The notes under the pieces are model-generated. The model was not told the DNA's origin, did no database searches, and saw only the letters and a list, made by a program, of their open reading frames with translations. Positions 54,743 through 63,749 of a DNA stretch of 63,749 nt are shown here, one piece after another (positions within the stretch are counted from its first letter, which is position 1; every line of letters begins with the position of its first letter). The DNA is from CAYMFD01 sp964389475 (GTDB lineage Bacteria; Bacteroidota; Bacteroidia; Chitinophagales; Saprospiraceae): positions 1 to 63,749 of the forward strand of contig CAYMFD010000006.1 of NCBI GenBank assembly GCA_964389475.1, read 5' to 3'. Position numbers and translations under genes: made by a program.

Positions 54743-55423
54743 ATGCATACATTAGGATTTGCCCTTTTTCAAGCTGCTGATACCGAAGGAGAAGAAAGCC
54801 AAAATTTATTTGACTTGATCGCTCAGGGAGGCCCACTAGGTATAGCGATAGCAGGGATACTCTTTGCTCTATCCCTCATCGCAGTAGCGATATTTATCGA
54901 GCGATGGTTAACCATCAAGAAGGCTGGTAAAGTAGACACCCAGTTTATGAATAACATCCGTGGTGCTGTAGCATCGGGTAACATCGAAGGTGCCAAAGCC
55001 TTATGTGCTACCAACAATAGCCCTGTATCACGAATGGTACTTAAGGGTCTACAACGTATCGGCAAGCCGCTAAAGGATATCGATGCTGCTATCGAAAACG
55101 TAGGTAACCTCGAGATCTTTAAACTAGAGAAGAACTTATCTACCATTGCATCCATCTCAGGAGCTGCTCCGATGATTGGCTTTTTCGGTACCGTAGTAGG
55201 TATGATCCAGTCTTTTCACAAGATGGCTAGTGAGCAGAACGTGACGCCGGATGTACTAGCAGGTGGTATATATACAGCCTTGATCACAACAGCTATCGGC
55301 CTTGCGATTGGTATATTTTCATTTGTCGCCTACAACTTACTCGTAGCTCGAGTGGATAAGGTAGTGTTCAACATGGAGCAATCTACCGTAGAATTTATGG
55401 ACCTACTCCAAGAGCCGTCGTAA
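54743..55423 (+). CDS. exbB: ExbB/TolQ proton channel subunit
   Basis: This 226-residue protein has three membrane helices (about 32-55, 130-155 and 173-200) in the MotA/TolQ/ExbB pattern (GFFGTVVGMIQSFHKMA; LITTAIGLAIGIFSFVAYN). It forms the pentameric proton channel that drives TonB. It begins the operon ExbB-ExbD-ExbD-TonB. Confidence 0.94.
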   Translation: MHTLGFALFQAADTEGEESQNLFDLIAQGGPLGIAIAGILFALSLIAVAIFIERWLTIKKAGKVDTQFMNNIRGAVASGNIEGAKALCATNNSPVSRMVLKGLQRIGKPLKDIDAAIENVGNLEIFKLEKNLSTIASISGAAPMIGFFGTVVGMIQSFHKMASEQNVTPDVLAGGIYTALITTAIGLAIGIFSFVAYNLLVARVDKVVFNMEQSTVEFMDLLQEPS

Positions 55424-55461
55424 CTTCTTATCTCTAGGCTAATTCACCTAATAAGAGCGAT

Positions 55462-55857
55462 ATGAAAACGCGAAACAAAGTAAGTGCAGAGTTTAGCATG
55501 TCGTCACTGACCGACATCATATTCTTGCTATTGATATTCTTTATGCTTACCAGTAACATGGTGCAAATCAATATGGAGTTACCAGAGTCAATCAGTAAGA
55601 CGGTCTCCCCTACTGATCTTCCTGTAATGATCACAAAGACTGGTGAGTACACTATCAACAACAAAAAGACGTCTAGTAAAGGTACAGCACTCGAAAAGCG
55701 AATAGCCTACGAGGTACGCCAACAAACAAACAAGCAAAATGCGACGGTCAGCATCATCGCTGAGAAGAATACGCCGTGGAAGTACATACACCGTGTAATG
55801 GTGGAGGCCAGTAAGCTCAAGGTCAAAGCTATTATCGCTACAGCACCTCCTCAGTAG
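55462..55857 (+). CDS. exbD: ExbD biopolymer transport protein (first copy)
   Basis: This 131-residue protein has one N-terminal helix (SSLTDIIFLLLIFFMLTSNM) with the Asp that carries protons, followed by a periplasmic domain (KKTSSKGTALEKRIAYEVRQ; VMVEASKLKVKAII). It plugs the ExbB pentamer. The second ExbD starts 21 nt downstream. Confidence 0.94.
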   Translation: MKTRNKVSAEFSMSSLTDIIFLLLIFFMLTSNMVQINMELPESISKTVSPTDLPVMITKTGEYTINNKKTSSKGTALEKRIAYEVRQQTNKQNATVSIIAEKNTPWKYIHRVMVEASKLKVKAIIATAPPQ

Positions 55858-55878
55858 ACAGCATCAAAATACCAGACT

Positions 55879-56277
55879 ATGGCCATCAAGAAAAAATCAA
55901 AAGTCAGTGCTCAGTTTAATATGTCGTCTCTTACGGACATCATATTCCTGCTGCTGATATTCTTTATGTTGACGTCGTCGATGATTATACCTAATGCCCT
56001 CAACCTACAGTTACCAGGGAAGGGACGACCAGCTCCACCCTCATCGGCTAAGTCTACCGTCGTCAAGGTTGAGTCCAATGGTAAGGTGTACTACAACGGT
56101 AACTCGATATCGATATCCGGCCTAGACAAGCAAGTCAGACAACTCAAACGATCTAAAGGCAAGAACGCTAATATTACCTTGAGCCCCTCTCGTAATGCCA
56201 AAAATGAAAAGGTGGTACAGGTACTCGATATATGCTACCGTCATGGTGTAGGTACTGTGCTAGACGAACCCCGCTAG
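55879..56277 (+). CDS. exbD: ExbD biopolymer transport protein (second copy)
   Basis: This 132-residue protein has the same membrane helix as the first copy (SSLTDIIFLLLIFFMLTSSM, same Asp) but a different periplasmic part. Two ExbD genes in tandem are common in Bacteroidota; a mixed dimer of the two in one channel is a possibility (inference). Confidence 0.94.
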   Translation: MAIKKKSKVSAQFNMSSLTDIIFLLLIFFMLTSSMIIPNALNLQLPGKGRPAPPSSAKSTVVKVESNGKVYYNGNSISISGLDKQVRQLKRSKGKNANITLSPSRNAKNEKVVQVLDICYRHGVGTVLDEPR

Positions 56278-56364
56278 CAATATCCTACTCTACCACGCTG
56301 TGCTTGACTATACCGACTACAGGCACATCACTGCAATAAGTCGATCTATATCATCGTCTGATTA

Positions 56365-57231
56365 ATGACACGTATGGCAGACTTACATCCACATATCAAC
56401 AGTCCAGAGAGCTCTAAGGGCATGATCACCTCTCTGCTCGTACACTTGTTACTACTGCTCTTTATACTTACGCCGTACTTCAAAAAAACTATCATAGAGG
56501 AACCCGTAGCAGGCATTATTGTCAGTTTTGGAGATCTATCTATTACAGATGAGAAGGCAGGTGGTGATACGGCAGAGTCTTCCATACAGCAGCAGGATGG
56601 TAGTGAAGATGTCACCACAGAAGACAGCAAAGAAACACCTAGCGTAGCATCCACTAGCGATCAAGCAAAGGCTACGCCATCACCAGAGAAGTCCAAAGCT
56701 CCACCATCTCCCGACCCTACAAAACCCGCCACTAAGCAAGACACACCCGTTAACGACGACGTAGCCCGTGCTGCACAAGCCGCCAAGGAAAAGGCTGCCG
56801 CAGATGCCGAGGCTCGCAAAAAGCGAGAGGAAGCACTAGCTCAGAAAAAAGCACAATTCGGAGACCTGCTCGCTGGTGGTACTGGTCAGAGTAGTAGCCA
56901 GAGTGGTATACTTGAGGGCGATCCTGATACAGATGCACTAGCCGAGCTTACGGCTGGTAGTGGTAGCCTAGGCGGAGGTCTCGTCAATCGCGGCCTCGTC
57001 TACGAACCTAAGATCGAAGAGTCTAGCCAGCAGACAGGCCGAGTAGTTATAGATATCTGCGTAGATAGCCAAGGCAAGGTCACAGAAGCACGGTACACAC
57101 AGAAAGGAAGTACTACGACAGCATCATTGCTGGTCGCTGCAGCCCAGAAAGCGGCCTTAAAATATCAGTTTACCCCTAGTGAGGTGGATAGACAGTGCGG
57201 TAGTCTCAAGATCGAGTTTAGAGTACAGTAG
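56365..57231 (+). CDS. TonB-like energy transducer of the ExbBD operon
   Basis: This 288-residue protein has one membrane helix (MITSLLVHLLLLLFILTPYF, about 20-39), an acidic then Pro/Lys/Ala-rich linker (about 60-155, with a Lys/Glu/Ala coiled coil) and a TonB C-terminal domain (about 210-288: VVIDICVDSQGKVTEARYTQ, VDRQCGSLKIEFRVQ). The two Cys (DICVD and RQCGS) match those in the orphan TonB at 8343-9296. It completes the ExbB-ExbD-ExbD-TonB unit. Confidence 0.9.
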   Translation: MTRMADLHPHINSPESSKGMITSLLVHLLLLLFILTPYFKKTIIEEPVAGIIVSFGDLSITDEKAGGDTAESSIQQQDGSEDVTTEDSKETPSVASTSDQAKATPSPEKSKAPPSPDPTKPATKQDTPVNDDVARAAQAAKEKAAADAEARKKREEALAQKKAQFGDLLAGGTGQSSSQSGILEGDPDTDALAELTAGSGSLGGGLVNRGLVYEPKIEESSQQTGRVVIDICVDSQGKVTEARYTQKGSTTTASLLVAAAQKAALKYQFTPSEVDRQCGSLKIEFRVQ

Positions 57232-57239
57232 GGGTACTA

Positions 57240-58262
57240 TTAAAAGAGCGATCCAGACTTAGTCGGTGGTACGACGCCTATATGCTTATACGCCTTGGCC
57301 GTAGCCTCACGACCTCTTGCTGTCCGCTGTATGAAACCCTCCATGATCAAGAAAGGCTCGTGCACTTCTTCGATAGTCCCAGCCTCCTCGCCTACAGCAG
57401 TAGCTATGGTTGAGATACCGACAGGACCACCCTTAAACTTCTCGATGATGGTCGTCAATATCCGATTATCCATCTCATCTAGACCACTACTATCCACATT
57501 GAGTGCCTCTAGCCCATACTGTGATATGGCAAGGTCGATGTGACCATCTCCCTTGATCTGGGCGAAGTCTCTGATACGCCTCAGCAAGGCATTAGCTATA
57601 CGAGGTGTACCACGTGATCTACGGGCGATCTCCTTAGCACCGGCGTCATCTATCTCCACCTCTAGTATGCTGGCAGACCGCTTGATGATACCCATCAGCG
57701 TAGGTACGTCGTAGTAGTCAAGGAGCATCGTGATCCCAAATCGAGCACGCATAGGTGCTGTCAGCAGGCCCATCCTCGTTGTGGCTCCTACGAGTGTAAA
57801 TGGATTGAGGGCTATCTGTACCGACCGCGCATTGGGTCCGCTATCGATCATGATATCGATCTGATAGTCCTCCATGGCGGAGTAGAGATACTCCTCGACG
57901 ACGGTATTTAGTCGGTGTATCTCATCGATGAATAGCACATCGCCGTCCTCTAGGTTAGTCAGTAGTCCTGCGAGGTCGCCTGGTTTCTCCAGTACAGGCC
58001 CACTACTCATCTTAAGGGTAGTACCTAGCTCATTGGATATAATGTGTGACAACGTAGTCTTACCCAGACCAGGAGGGCCGTGTAGAAGCACGTGATCCAG
58101 CGCCTCTCCCCTTAACTTGGCTGCTTGTATGAAGATCGATAGATTCTCCACCAGCTTTGGCTGCCCCTTAAAGTCGTTAAGCATCTTGGGACGAAGAGCT
58201 CGCTCGACCTGTTTCTCTTCTTGGGAGAAGTGTTCTCGTGTAGGATCTAAGTGTGGATTCAA
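57240..58262 (-). CDS. ruvB: Holliday junction DNA helicase RuvB
   Basis: This 340-residue AAA+ motor drives branch migration with RuvA. Visible motifs are Walker A GPPGLGKT, Walker B LFIDEIHRL, sensor GATTRMG, and the winged-helix C-terminal domain (FIQRTARGREATAKAYKHIG). The family N-terminus (from memory, MNxxLDP-like) aligns with the TTG at 58262 as start (MNPHLDPTREHF), so I accept this TTG; the frame stays open into the assembly gap 10 nt upstream, so an earlier start cannot be excluded. It converges with the TonB gene. Confidence 0.95.
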   Translation of the reverse strand: MNPHLDPTREHFSQEEKQVERALRPKMLNDFKGQPKLVENLSIFIQAAKLRGEALDHVLLHGPPGLGKTTLSHIISNELGTTLKMSSGPVLEKPGDLAGLLTNLEDGDVLFIDEIHRLNTVVEEYLYSAMEDYQIDIMIDSGPNARSVQIALNPFTLVGATTRMGLLTAPMRARFGITMLLDYYDVPTLMGIIKRSASILEVEIDDAGAKEIARRSRGTPRIANALLRRIRDFAQIKGDGHIDLAISQYGLEALNVDSSGLDEMDNRILTTIIEKFKGGPVGISTIATAVGEEAGTIEEVHEPFLIMEGFIQRTARGREATAKAYKHIGVVPPTKSGSLF

Positions 58263-58272
58263 GCGATAAGTA

Positions 58273-58372
58273 NNNNNNNNNNNNNNNNNNNNNNNNNNNN
58301 NNNNNNNNNNNNNNNNNNNNNNNNNNNNNNNNNNNNNNNNNNNNNNNNNNNNNNNNNNNNNNNNNNNNNNNN
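58273..58372. other. Assembly gap (100 N) between MOSC gene and ruvB
   Basis: The gap removes the 3' end of the MOSC gene and the region before the ruvB start. MOSC relatives such as E. coli YcbX continue about 20 residues past this point, so at least 60 coding bases are missing. Confidence 0.95.
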
Positions 58373-59106
58373 ATGTAGTTACTACCGAATATAACCCCTT
58401 TGCCAGCTCGCCGATAAGTGGCTAGTGTCCGTAGCGGTTCTTTACTGGGTACACCAGACTGCTGATCTATCGTAATCACCTGGCACCGCACACATGGCTT
58501 AACATGCTGGAGTATGGCACCGCCTATGCCTACTTCCTTAAAGTCGTCTTCGACGTGGGGGTCCTCGGTCTGGATCACGATATTAGGACGGAATCTATCC
58601 ATATCTATAGGCACATCCAGTTTACTATTGAGTAGGTCTAGGCTAGCCGTACCTGTTATGAGCACAGGATAGCCATCTGCAAGGCTTACATGGGTAGACG
58701 CTGGACCACCATCTATGGCATGTGATCTCGATGTATCGTCTGCCATAGTTACTAAGCTAAACCTCTTGCCCACATACCTACTGAGCCAGTCATCAACGGC
58801 TGGAGATACCGTATGTACGATGGCGTCATCATCCCATACCTTGACGGTATAGCTACCACCTACCCGCTTATCTAGGCCAAAACGAATGGACTCACCACCT
58901 ACCTTTATCGACATGTGGTCATCCGCCAAGCCCACCTTACATAGTGCCAGCGCTGGGTCTGTCCGCTGACTCACAAAGTGGCCCTCTCCATCGACCAGCA
59001 TATAGCGTCTATCATGGACGGGACCGGCTTCACTGAGCATGACCTGCGGCACACTAATTCCTGACATTCCCTTGATGGGATATATCACCAACTGGCTAAC
59101 GATCAT
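58373..59106 (-). CDS. MOSC domain protein (YcbX/mARC-like), C-terminus missing at gap
   Basis: About 245 residues are visible. The N-terminal MOSC beta-barrel (LVIYPIKGMSGISVPQVMLS, DRRYMLVDGEGHFVSQR) leads to the MOSC domain with the molybdenum-binding Cys in VKPCVRCQVITIDQ, and LATYRRAGKGVIFGSNY just before the gap. Such enzymes reduce N-hydroxylated compounds with a molybdenum cofactor. The YcbX type usually has a ferredoxin domain after this; the gap hides whether one exists. The start overlaps the end of the amylase gene by 11 nt. Confidence 0.88.
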
Positions 59107-60763
59107 ACTCGTCTACTTTCTCTAGTAAGGTAAGCATAGCAGGTGGCGTCATAGTCACGTGGCCATCGACAACCTTTGCCTTTCGTCCTGTGTAAGCACA
59201 TCGTACCTGACTACCCGCGGCAAAGTACTCCCCCACGGGTATTGGTTGACTATCTGTGACAGTATGCATAGCAACGACGACCGTATCGCCATATGCACCA
59301 TCACTGTAGGTCCGGGCAAATACAAAGTTGGTGTCTTGGATGGTATGGTGTCGCCCTGCACCTATGGCAGGATGCCGTTGTCTGTAAAGGCCTAGGTTCC
59401 GCCAGTGATTGATGACCTCATTGGCGGTACCACTTTCTAGATCCTCCCAGTTCATAAATGATCGGAGCTTGGCATCTCCCGTGGCTAGGCTGTCATCGAG
59501 TATTCTCGCCGATTCGTCTCCGTAGTAGACCTGCGCCGCACCTGGGGCGAGTAGCAGGTTTGTGGCCGATGCCATAGCCATGGTACGCATTTTGTCAAGT
59601 GGCGATCCATCATCATGGCTAGATATATAGTTGACCACCGACTTACCAGCTAGCGGACCATGCAAGAGGCTATCGTATCTGGCATAGACCTCTGGAAGCG
59701 CTTTGACAGCGTCGTACTTATAGTCAAAATTGATCATACTATGAAAGCCATCTTTAAAGAAGTCGACCTCCTGATCGCCATAGTCATACATCCGACCCGC
59801 ACCGATGTAGTAGCCGTACACCTCGCCCATCATGTAAAATGGCGCATCGTCGATAGCTTCATCTGGATGATCTGCCTTCCACTGTGTCCATGCCTTGCTA
59901 GCAGCCTGCCATAGGTCAGCCCAGACGTAGGGTTCTGTATGCTTGACCGTATCGACTCTAAAACCATCAAAGCCAAATTCTGTAATCATATCAACAATCC
60001 ACTTGATGATGTGGTGATACGGCGTCCGTGGGTAACCCGTCTCTGTGAAAAAGGCTTCGAGCTCGGCTACTTCCTGGTCATATCGCCCCTCCTGCTTCCA
60101 CTTTGCTAAAAGGTGTGGAGGCAGATCGACTGCTTGCTCCCGGTTCTCTGTACGTATATCTGGCAGGTTATCCACCAGTGTACAGTTGACGGTCGTCTCG
60201 GCATCTTTGTATGTGCAATTAGGACCTGTCTTAACCCAAGATGCTGGCCACTCGGGATCGATCTTCGTCACAGGCCCCGTATGATTGATCACCACGTCAA
60301 GTAGTACCCTGAGGCCGTTGTCATGGGCCGTCCTTACCAGCGTACGTAACTCCTCTGCTGTACCAAATATGGGATTGATCGCCGTCCAGTCTTTGGTCCA
60401 GTACCCATGAAAGGCATACGAAAACCCCGTACCCTCATCGGTACCACTTGCGATCTGCTCAACGACTGGGCTGATCCATAAGGCATCGACGCCAAGAGCC
60501 TCGAAGTATCCCTCCTCGATCTTCTGGGTAATACCCGCAAAGTCGCCTCCCATATAACCACGCAGATGAGCCGGTGGTGCATCTGCACTATGCTCGTAAT
60601 CATTGTCAGTATTACCATTGTAGAAGCGATCTGTCAAGAGGAAGTATATGGTCGCCGCATCCCAAGTAAAGTAGGTCTGGGGCTCGTCACCGCTAGGCTC
60701 CACAGACTTACAACCAATGAATATGACAGCTGTCAATGCAATAAGGAAAGAGAGTCTTCTCAT
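59096..60763 (-). CDS. GH13 alpha-amylase family lipoprotein
   Basis: With the start at ATG 60763 the product has 555 residues and a lipobox (FIGC, Cys18). The (beta/alpha)8 barrel has the GH13 regions LLDVVINHTG, GFRVDTVKH (nucleophile Asp), MGEVYGY (acid/base Glu) and NYISSHDD (third Asp). It is closest to cyclomaltodextrinase or alpha-amylase-like enzymes and acts outside the cytoplasm, probably on starch-like glucans. The MOSC gene begins 11 nt before its stop codon; no SusC/SusD genes are nearby. Upstream (60764-60880) lies non-coding sequence with repeated AGATGTAAGAC-type words. Confidence 0.9.
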   Translation of the reverse strand: MRRLSFLIALTAVIFIGCKSVEPSGDEPQTYFTWDAATIYFLLTDRFYNGNTDNDYEHSADAPPAHLRGYMGGDFAGITQKIEEGYFEALGVDALWISPVVEQIASGTDEGTGFSYAFHGYWTKDWTAINPIFGTAEELRTLVRTAHDNGLRVLLDVVINHTGPVTKIDPEWPASWVKTGPNCTYKDAETTVNCTLVDNLPDIRTENREQAVDLPPHLLAKWKQEGRYDQEVAELEAFFTETGYPRTPYHHIIKWIVDMITEFGFDGFRVDTVKHTEPYVWADLWQAASKAWTQWKADHPDEAIDDAPFYMMGEVYGYYIGAGRMYDYGDQEVDFFKDGFHSMINFDYKYDAVKALPEVYARYDSLLHGPLAGKSVVNYISSHDDGSPLDKMRTMAMASATNLLLAPGAAQVYYGDESARILDDSLATGDAKLRSFMNWEDLESGTANEVINHWRNLGLYRQRHPAIGAGRHHTIQDTNFVFARTYSDGAYGDTVVVAMHTVTDSQPIPVGEYFAAGSQVRCAYTGRKAKVVDGHVTMTPPAMLTLLEKVDEYDR

Positions 60764-60972
60764 AAGTCGCAAGATAAGATTATTGATGCTAGATGTAAGA
60801 CACAAGACGTCAGATGTGCATACGTAAGGGCTGTCGCAGTTCTACCCGTGGCACAAACAAAACACAATGCCACTCCATTGTGAGAATCAAGACCTTTCAA
60901 CCTAGAGTCCAGAAAAAAGCCCCCACTTATTGACATAAGTGGAGGCTACTGTATCTATTGTGAAGGCGGAGG
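60764..60972. other. Intergenic region with AGATGT/GACGTC-type words
   Basis: 209 bp between the amylase start and the adhesin stop. It holds loosely repeated words (AGATGTAAGACACAAGACGT, CAGATGT, about 60789-60818) like those of other intergenic repeats in this window, and the adhesin terminator. No frame or RNA gene is supported. Confidence 0.5.
60911..60947 (-). terminator. Intrinsic terminator of the large adhesin gene
   Basis: On the minus strand GCCTCCACTTAT (60946-60935) pairs with ATAAGTGGGGGC (60930-60919, one mismatch), followed by six or more Ts. It sits 25 nt after the adhesin stop codon. Confidence 0.85.
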
Positions 60973-63749
60973 TTACCTGATTACGGTCACATCTCCTTTC
61001 TCAATGATTACTTCAGGGTTACCGTTATCGTCGATCGTTACTATCTCAGCAGTCCAGACGAAGACACCAGGATTAACAACCTGCCCCTTGAAGGTACCAT
61101 CCCAGCCTCTTTCGAAAGTTTGGTCAGACGGTATGTTGTTCGCACTGTATACCAGCTCTCCCCATCTGTTGAAGATTCTCAACTTAAGGACTTCTGTCCA
61201 CTCACCATTAGGGCGAATGTAGAATTTAGAATTGGCAGCATCGGTAGCATCCTCTGGACGGAAGATATTAGGGAAGTCTAGGTCCCTATCCTCTACCACG
61301 CGTACTTCTGCACAAGCATCAACAATACAACCATCATTGTAGGTTACCGTGGCACAGTATTGTGTAGTCTCCTCAGGGCTAACCATGATCTGCGGACAAG
61401 GCATCAACTCACAAGGGATTACCTCACCAGTCGTTGTATTAGTCCATGTGATATCATCAACATCAGATAGGTCTATAGGCATGACCTCAACCCTAAGCGT
61501 TGCCGTCTCACCTACTAGTATGATGGTACCGTCTACCTGTATCTCTGCAGTTACGTTAGGAGCAGACACGATCTCAAAGTTCTCCATGCTGCTACAGCCA
61601 CTGATAGGATCTACAAACTCCACCTGATAGTTACCCGGTGCTAGACCTGTTAACTCAGGGTCTGTAGTCGGCGTACCATTAACTACATATTCATAAACCT
61701 CACCTTCCACGGCTGAACCTAAAGTTGCAGAACCGAAGTTGTCTTCGATACACTCAGGATTGACGGCACTGATAAGACCTTGTGGCGTAGTATTGATGGT
61801 AATCGATGTCATCGCCTGAGCACCACATGCACCACCTTGCTCCGTATAGCTGTACATAATGTCGTAAGTACCTGGCGCGAGTCCTTCAGGACTAAACTGT
61901 CCTGTCTGATCTACATTAGTACCCATCCACTCACTTGTACCTGTACCTGTGCCATCACTCATCACATTAGCTGTGATACCAATGGTCAGGCCGGCTACGA
62001 TATCTGCCGTACAGATCTCGGTCTGATCTGGCGTAATAGTCGCAGAGATCTCTGGACAAGCTGTTGCTTCGCAAGTTTCTGTATCCGCATTTACGGTTGC
62101 ACAGTCACACTCATTAATCGGCTCTACTGTGATTGTACGAGTATCACCCTCGTTGAGACTAGTGATCTCGTACGTTAGGTCACTCTGTATACCTACGCTT
62201 ACCCCATCAATAAAGACCTCGAACGTAGATGCACAAGTAAGGGCCTCCCAAGCGAATCGGATGTAATCAAGGTTGCTACTATCACATCTTACGACTACCG
62301 TCTCATCGGGTGTAGGTAGTACGACTACCGTATCCATCATCGGTGTACCTATACAGCTACCAGCAAATGCTTCTGCAAGTATGGTGTAGGTACCCTCTGT
62401 ATCAAATGACCATCTAAAGTCACGTCCATTACCTGAAGCGTCTAGCGTACCGCCGCTTACTGTCATCTGAGGACGTAGGCTGGTAGGCATACCCGTGTAG
62501 TTTACTAAGATCACATCGTTGAGACAGATCGTGTCCTGTGAGATTGTAAAGTCTACCACAGGTAGGCTGATGACAGAAACATCAACCGTCGCACTCTCGG
62601 TACAGGTACCGCCTGGACCTTCGACATAGTTAAACGTGATCTCGAAGTCCCCTAGACCACTGACGCTAGGGTCAAATGTCCCTGCGGCTGTATCTGTAAT
62701 ACCCGTACCAGACCACGTACCCACGCCAGAACCGTCTTGCAAGCCACCGGTCAGTGACCACATGAGGTCAAAGGCCGCCACATCACTACAGACTACGGTA
62801 TCAGGGAAAGGATTAAGCGTAAGCGTAATCTCAGGACAGTTCTGCGCTATACATGTAACTGTATCAACCGTACCAGGACATAAGTTATCACTGATCGCCT
62901 CAACGATGAGGGTGATTTCTGTCCCAGGAGCGAGCCCAGTTCTTGTAAGAGAAGTTGTCGTCTGATTAGCTATAGGTGTACCATCCTCTATCAGTGCAAA
63001 ATCTGAAGAATTAGCTACATCATTCCAAATGAATTCAATCGTTGTAGCTGTGCTATTACCACACTCTACATCTACTTGCTCGACTAGATCATCGACCTCA
63101 GCCGTCTGCGTCGTAGGTGTGCTTACGCAACCATTTCGATCTACTACGAGCTCCACAGACTTACTGCCAGCCGTAGGCCAGGTAATATTGTGTGGTCCAC
63201 TACCATCAGTAACTGGTGAGCTTAGCGCAGCGTCAGGCACGAATGTCCATGTGAAGTTTGCATTAGGCGTGGTACCAGTATATGTCAGTAAGGACTGATC
63301 AGTGATACATATATCATCATTAGTAATCGTGAAGTCAGATGTAGGCGTCTCTCGTATCAGGAAGGTCATTGCCGCAGAATAAACACAACCTGTATAATCT
63401 ACACCTCCTCCATCGAGACCATCGCCTGTAAAGGTATATATCACCGTATGTGCACCGATACCTGCAGAAATAGGATTAAATGCTGCCACAGTGCCATCAT
63501 CAATACCATCTCCAGTAAAGACACCTGTACCAGGAGGGACCGTGCCATCTGCCCATGCTATATCTATAGTTGATAAGCCTAGAGTCGGATCAAAACACAG
63601 TGTATCGTTTGCAGAAGTCAATGTAATCATCTCATTAGGACAATCTTGAGCAAAGCACTCCACGCTAATTCCGACCGTATTACCACATGGATTTTCTGTC
63701 ACAGCCGTCACTTGTATGATGGCTCCATCGTTTACGTTCATGCCTGTGA
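60973..63749 (-). CDS. Large cell-surface adhesin with gliding-motility C-terminal domain (partial, 5' end outside window)
   Basis: About 925 residues are visible; the frame is open to the window edge, so the N-terminus lies beyond it. The chain is built of FN3- and PKD-like beta domains. A repeated unit of about 260 residues is marked by ECFAQDCP, TCIAQNCP and TCEATACP at its borders. The final 90 residues form a type B T9SS sorting domain, the gliding motility-associated C-terminal domain (NIFRPEDATDAANSKFYIRP, LRIFNRWGELVYSAN, GVFVWTAEI). It should be exported by T9SS and kept at the surface. The ligand is unknown. Confidence 0.92.
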   Translation of the reverse strand, partial: TGMNVNDGAIIQVTAVTENPCGNTVGISVECFAQDCPNEMITLTSANDTLCFDPTLGLSTIDIAWADGTVPPGTGVFTGDGIDDGTVAAFNPISAGIGAHTVIYTFTGDGLDGGGVDYTGCVYSAAMTFLIRETPTSDFTITNDDICITDQSLLTYTGTTPNANFTWTFVPDAALSSPVTDGSGPHNITWPTAGSKSVELVVDRNGCVSTPTTQTAEVDDLVEQVDVECGNSTATTIEFIWNDVANSSDFALIEDGTPIANQTTTSLTRTGLAPGTEITLIVEAISDNLCPGTVDTVTCIAQNCPEITLTLNPFPDTVVCSDVAAFDLMWSLTGGLQDGSGVGTWSGTGITDTAAGTFDPSVSGLGDFEITFNYVEGPGGTCTESATVDVSVISLPVVDFTISQDTICLNDVILVNYTGMPTSLRPQMTVSGGTLDASGNGRDFRWSFDTEGTYTILAEAFAGSCIGTPMMDTVVVLPTPDETVVVRCDSSNLDYIRFAWEALTCASTFEVFIDGVSVGIQSDLTYEITSLNEGDTRTITVEPINECDCATVNADTETCEATACPEISATITPDQTEICTADIVAGLTIGITANVMSDGTGTGTSEWMGTNVDQTGQFSPEGLAPGTYDIMYSYTEQGGACGAQAMTSITINTTPQGLISAVNPECIEDNFGSATLGSAVEGEVYEYVVNGTPTTDPELTGLAPGNYQVEFVDPISGCSSMENFEIVSAPNVTAEIQVDGTIILVGETATLRVEVMPIDLSDVDDITWTNTTTGEVIPCELMPCPQIMVSPEETTQYCATVTYNDGCIVDACAEVRVVEDRDLDFPNIFRPEDATDAANSKFYIRPNGEWTEVLKLRIFNRWGELVYSANNIPSDQTFERGWDGTFKGQVVNPGVFVWTAEIVTIDDNGNPEVIIEKGDVTVIR

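Noticed and set aside
58177..58372. MOSC reading frame continuing across the gap into ruvB
   Set aside because: The Ns are of unknown length, and the sequence beyond is the ruvB gene in another frame; the apparent continuation is an artefact.
1..63749. CRISPR arrays, transposases, phage or toxin-antitoxin genes
   Set aside because: I looked for regularly spaced repeats, transposase motifs and small paired genes and found none that could be supported.

Overview
The window comes from a member of the Bacteroidota, most likely a Saprospiria-type marine or sludge bacterium (inference). Supporting signs are type IX secretion (T9SS) cargo proteins with C-terminal sorting domains, a PorP/SprF protein, GldC, Bacteroidota-type promoters (TTG, about 19 nt, TAnnTTTG), a tRNA without encoded CCA, and PF14121-like porin, DUF3098 and DUF4369 proteins. 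The sequence is chromosomal draft assembly. Three 100-N placeholders interrupt a porin, a methylmalonyl-CoA mutase and the MOSC/RuvB boundary. I see no phage, transposon, CRISPR array or defence island.

Left part (1-19.1 kb). A tRNA-Glu abuts a perfect 20-bp terminator hairpin. It is followed by minus-strand envelope genes: a secreted M43 metalloprotease, a porin, a choice-of-anchor B protein and an SPFH protein (the last three tightly spaced), a secreted unknown and an orphan TonB-like protein. A plus-strand cluster carries an ArsR-type regulator with a palindromic operator candidate, a GT2 glycosyltransferase fused to a degenerate sugar-phosphotransferase scaffold, and an M20 amidohydrolase. 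A minus-strand run then encodes a PTPS-II type pterin synthase, GTP cyclohydrolase I, a PIG-L deacetylase, a 37-residue membrane microprotein, a sodium:solute symporter and a sugar O-acetyltransferase.

Middle part (19.2-38.8 kb). LytS/LytR-type regulators are followed by DUF3098-UppP-TruB, MsrB, NhaD, a Kbp-like LysM protein, a 2-hydroxyacid dehydrogenase with a DUF547 protein, 3-hydroxybutyryl-CoA dehydrogenase, a TlpA-like lipoprotein, an oxidoreductase with GldC, a SRPBCC protein, a two-lobed aspartyl protease, a divergent NarL-type two-component pair with a terminator in the kinase leader, and a large secreted thioredoxin/SprB-repeat protein.

Right part (39-63.7 kb). A fused MutA/MutB methylmalonyl-CoA mutase lies near a cobalamin riboswitch that precedes a BtuB-like receptor and a BtuG-like lipoprotein, giving a B12 uptake-and-use theme. 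CcmE (with CxxxY instead of HxxxY) and CcmF follow. A repeat-filled intergenic region precedes a protein phosphatase, a second FolE and a rhodanese. An ExbB-ExbD-ExbD-TonB operon, RuvB, a MOSC protein and a surface GH13 amylase come next. The window ends inside a giant adhesin with a gliding-motility C-terminal domain.

The observations I rate highest are the Cys-type CcmE, the 37-residue protein coupled to the symporter, the GT2 fusion, the PTPS-II/FolE pair, the BtuB/BtuG locus under a riboswitch, the leader terminator of the histidine kinase, and the unusual abundance of CTAG.
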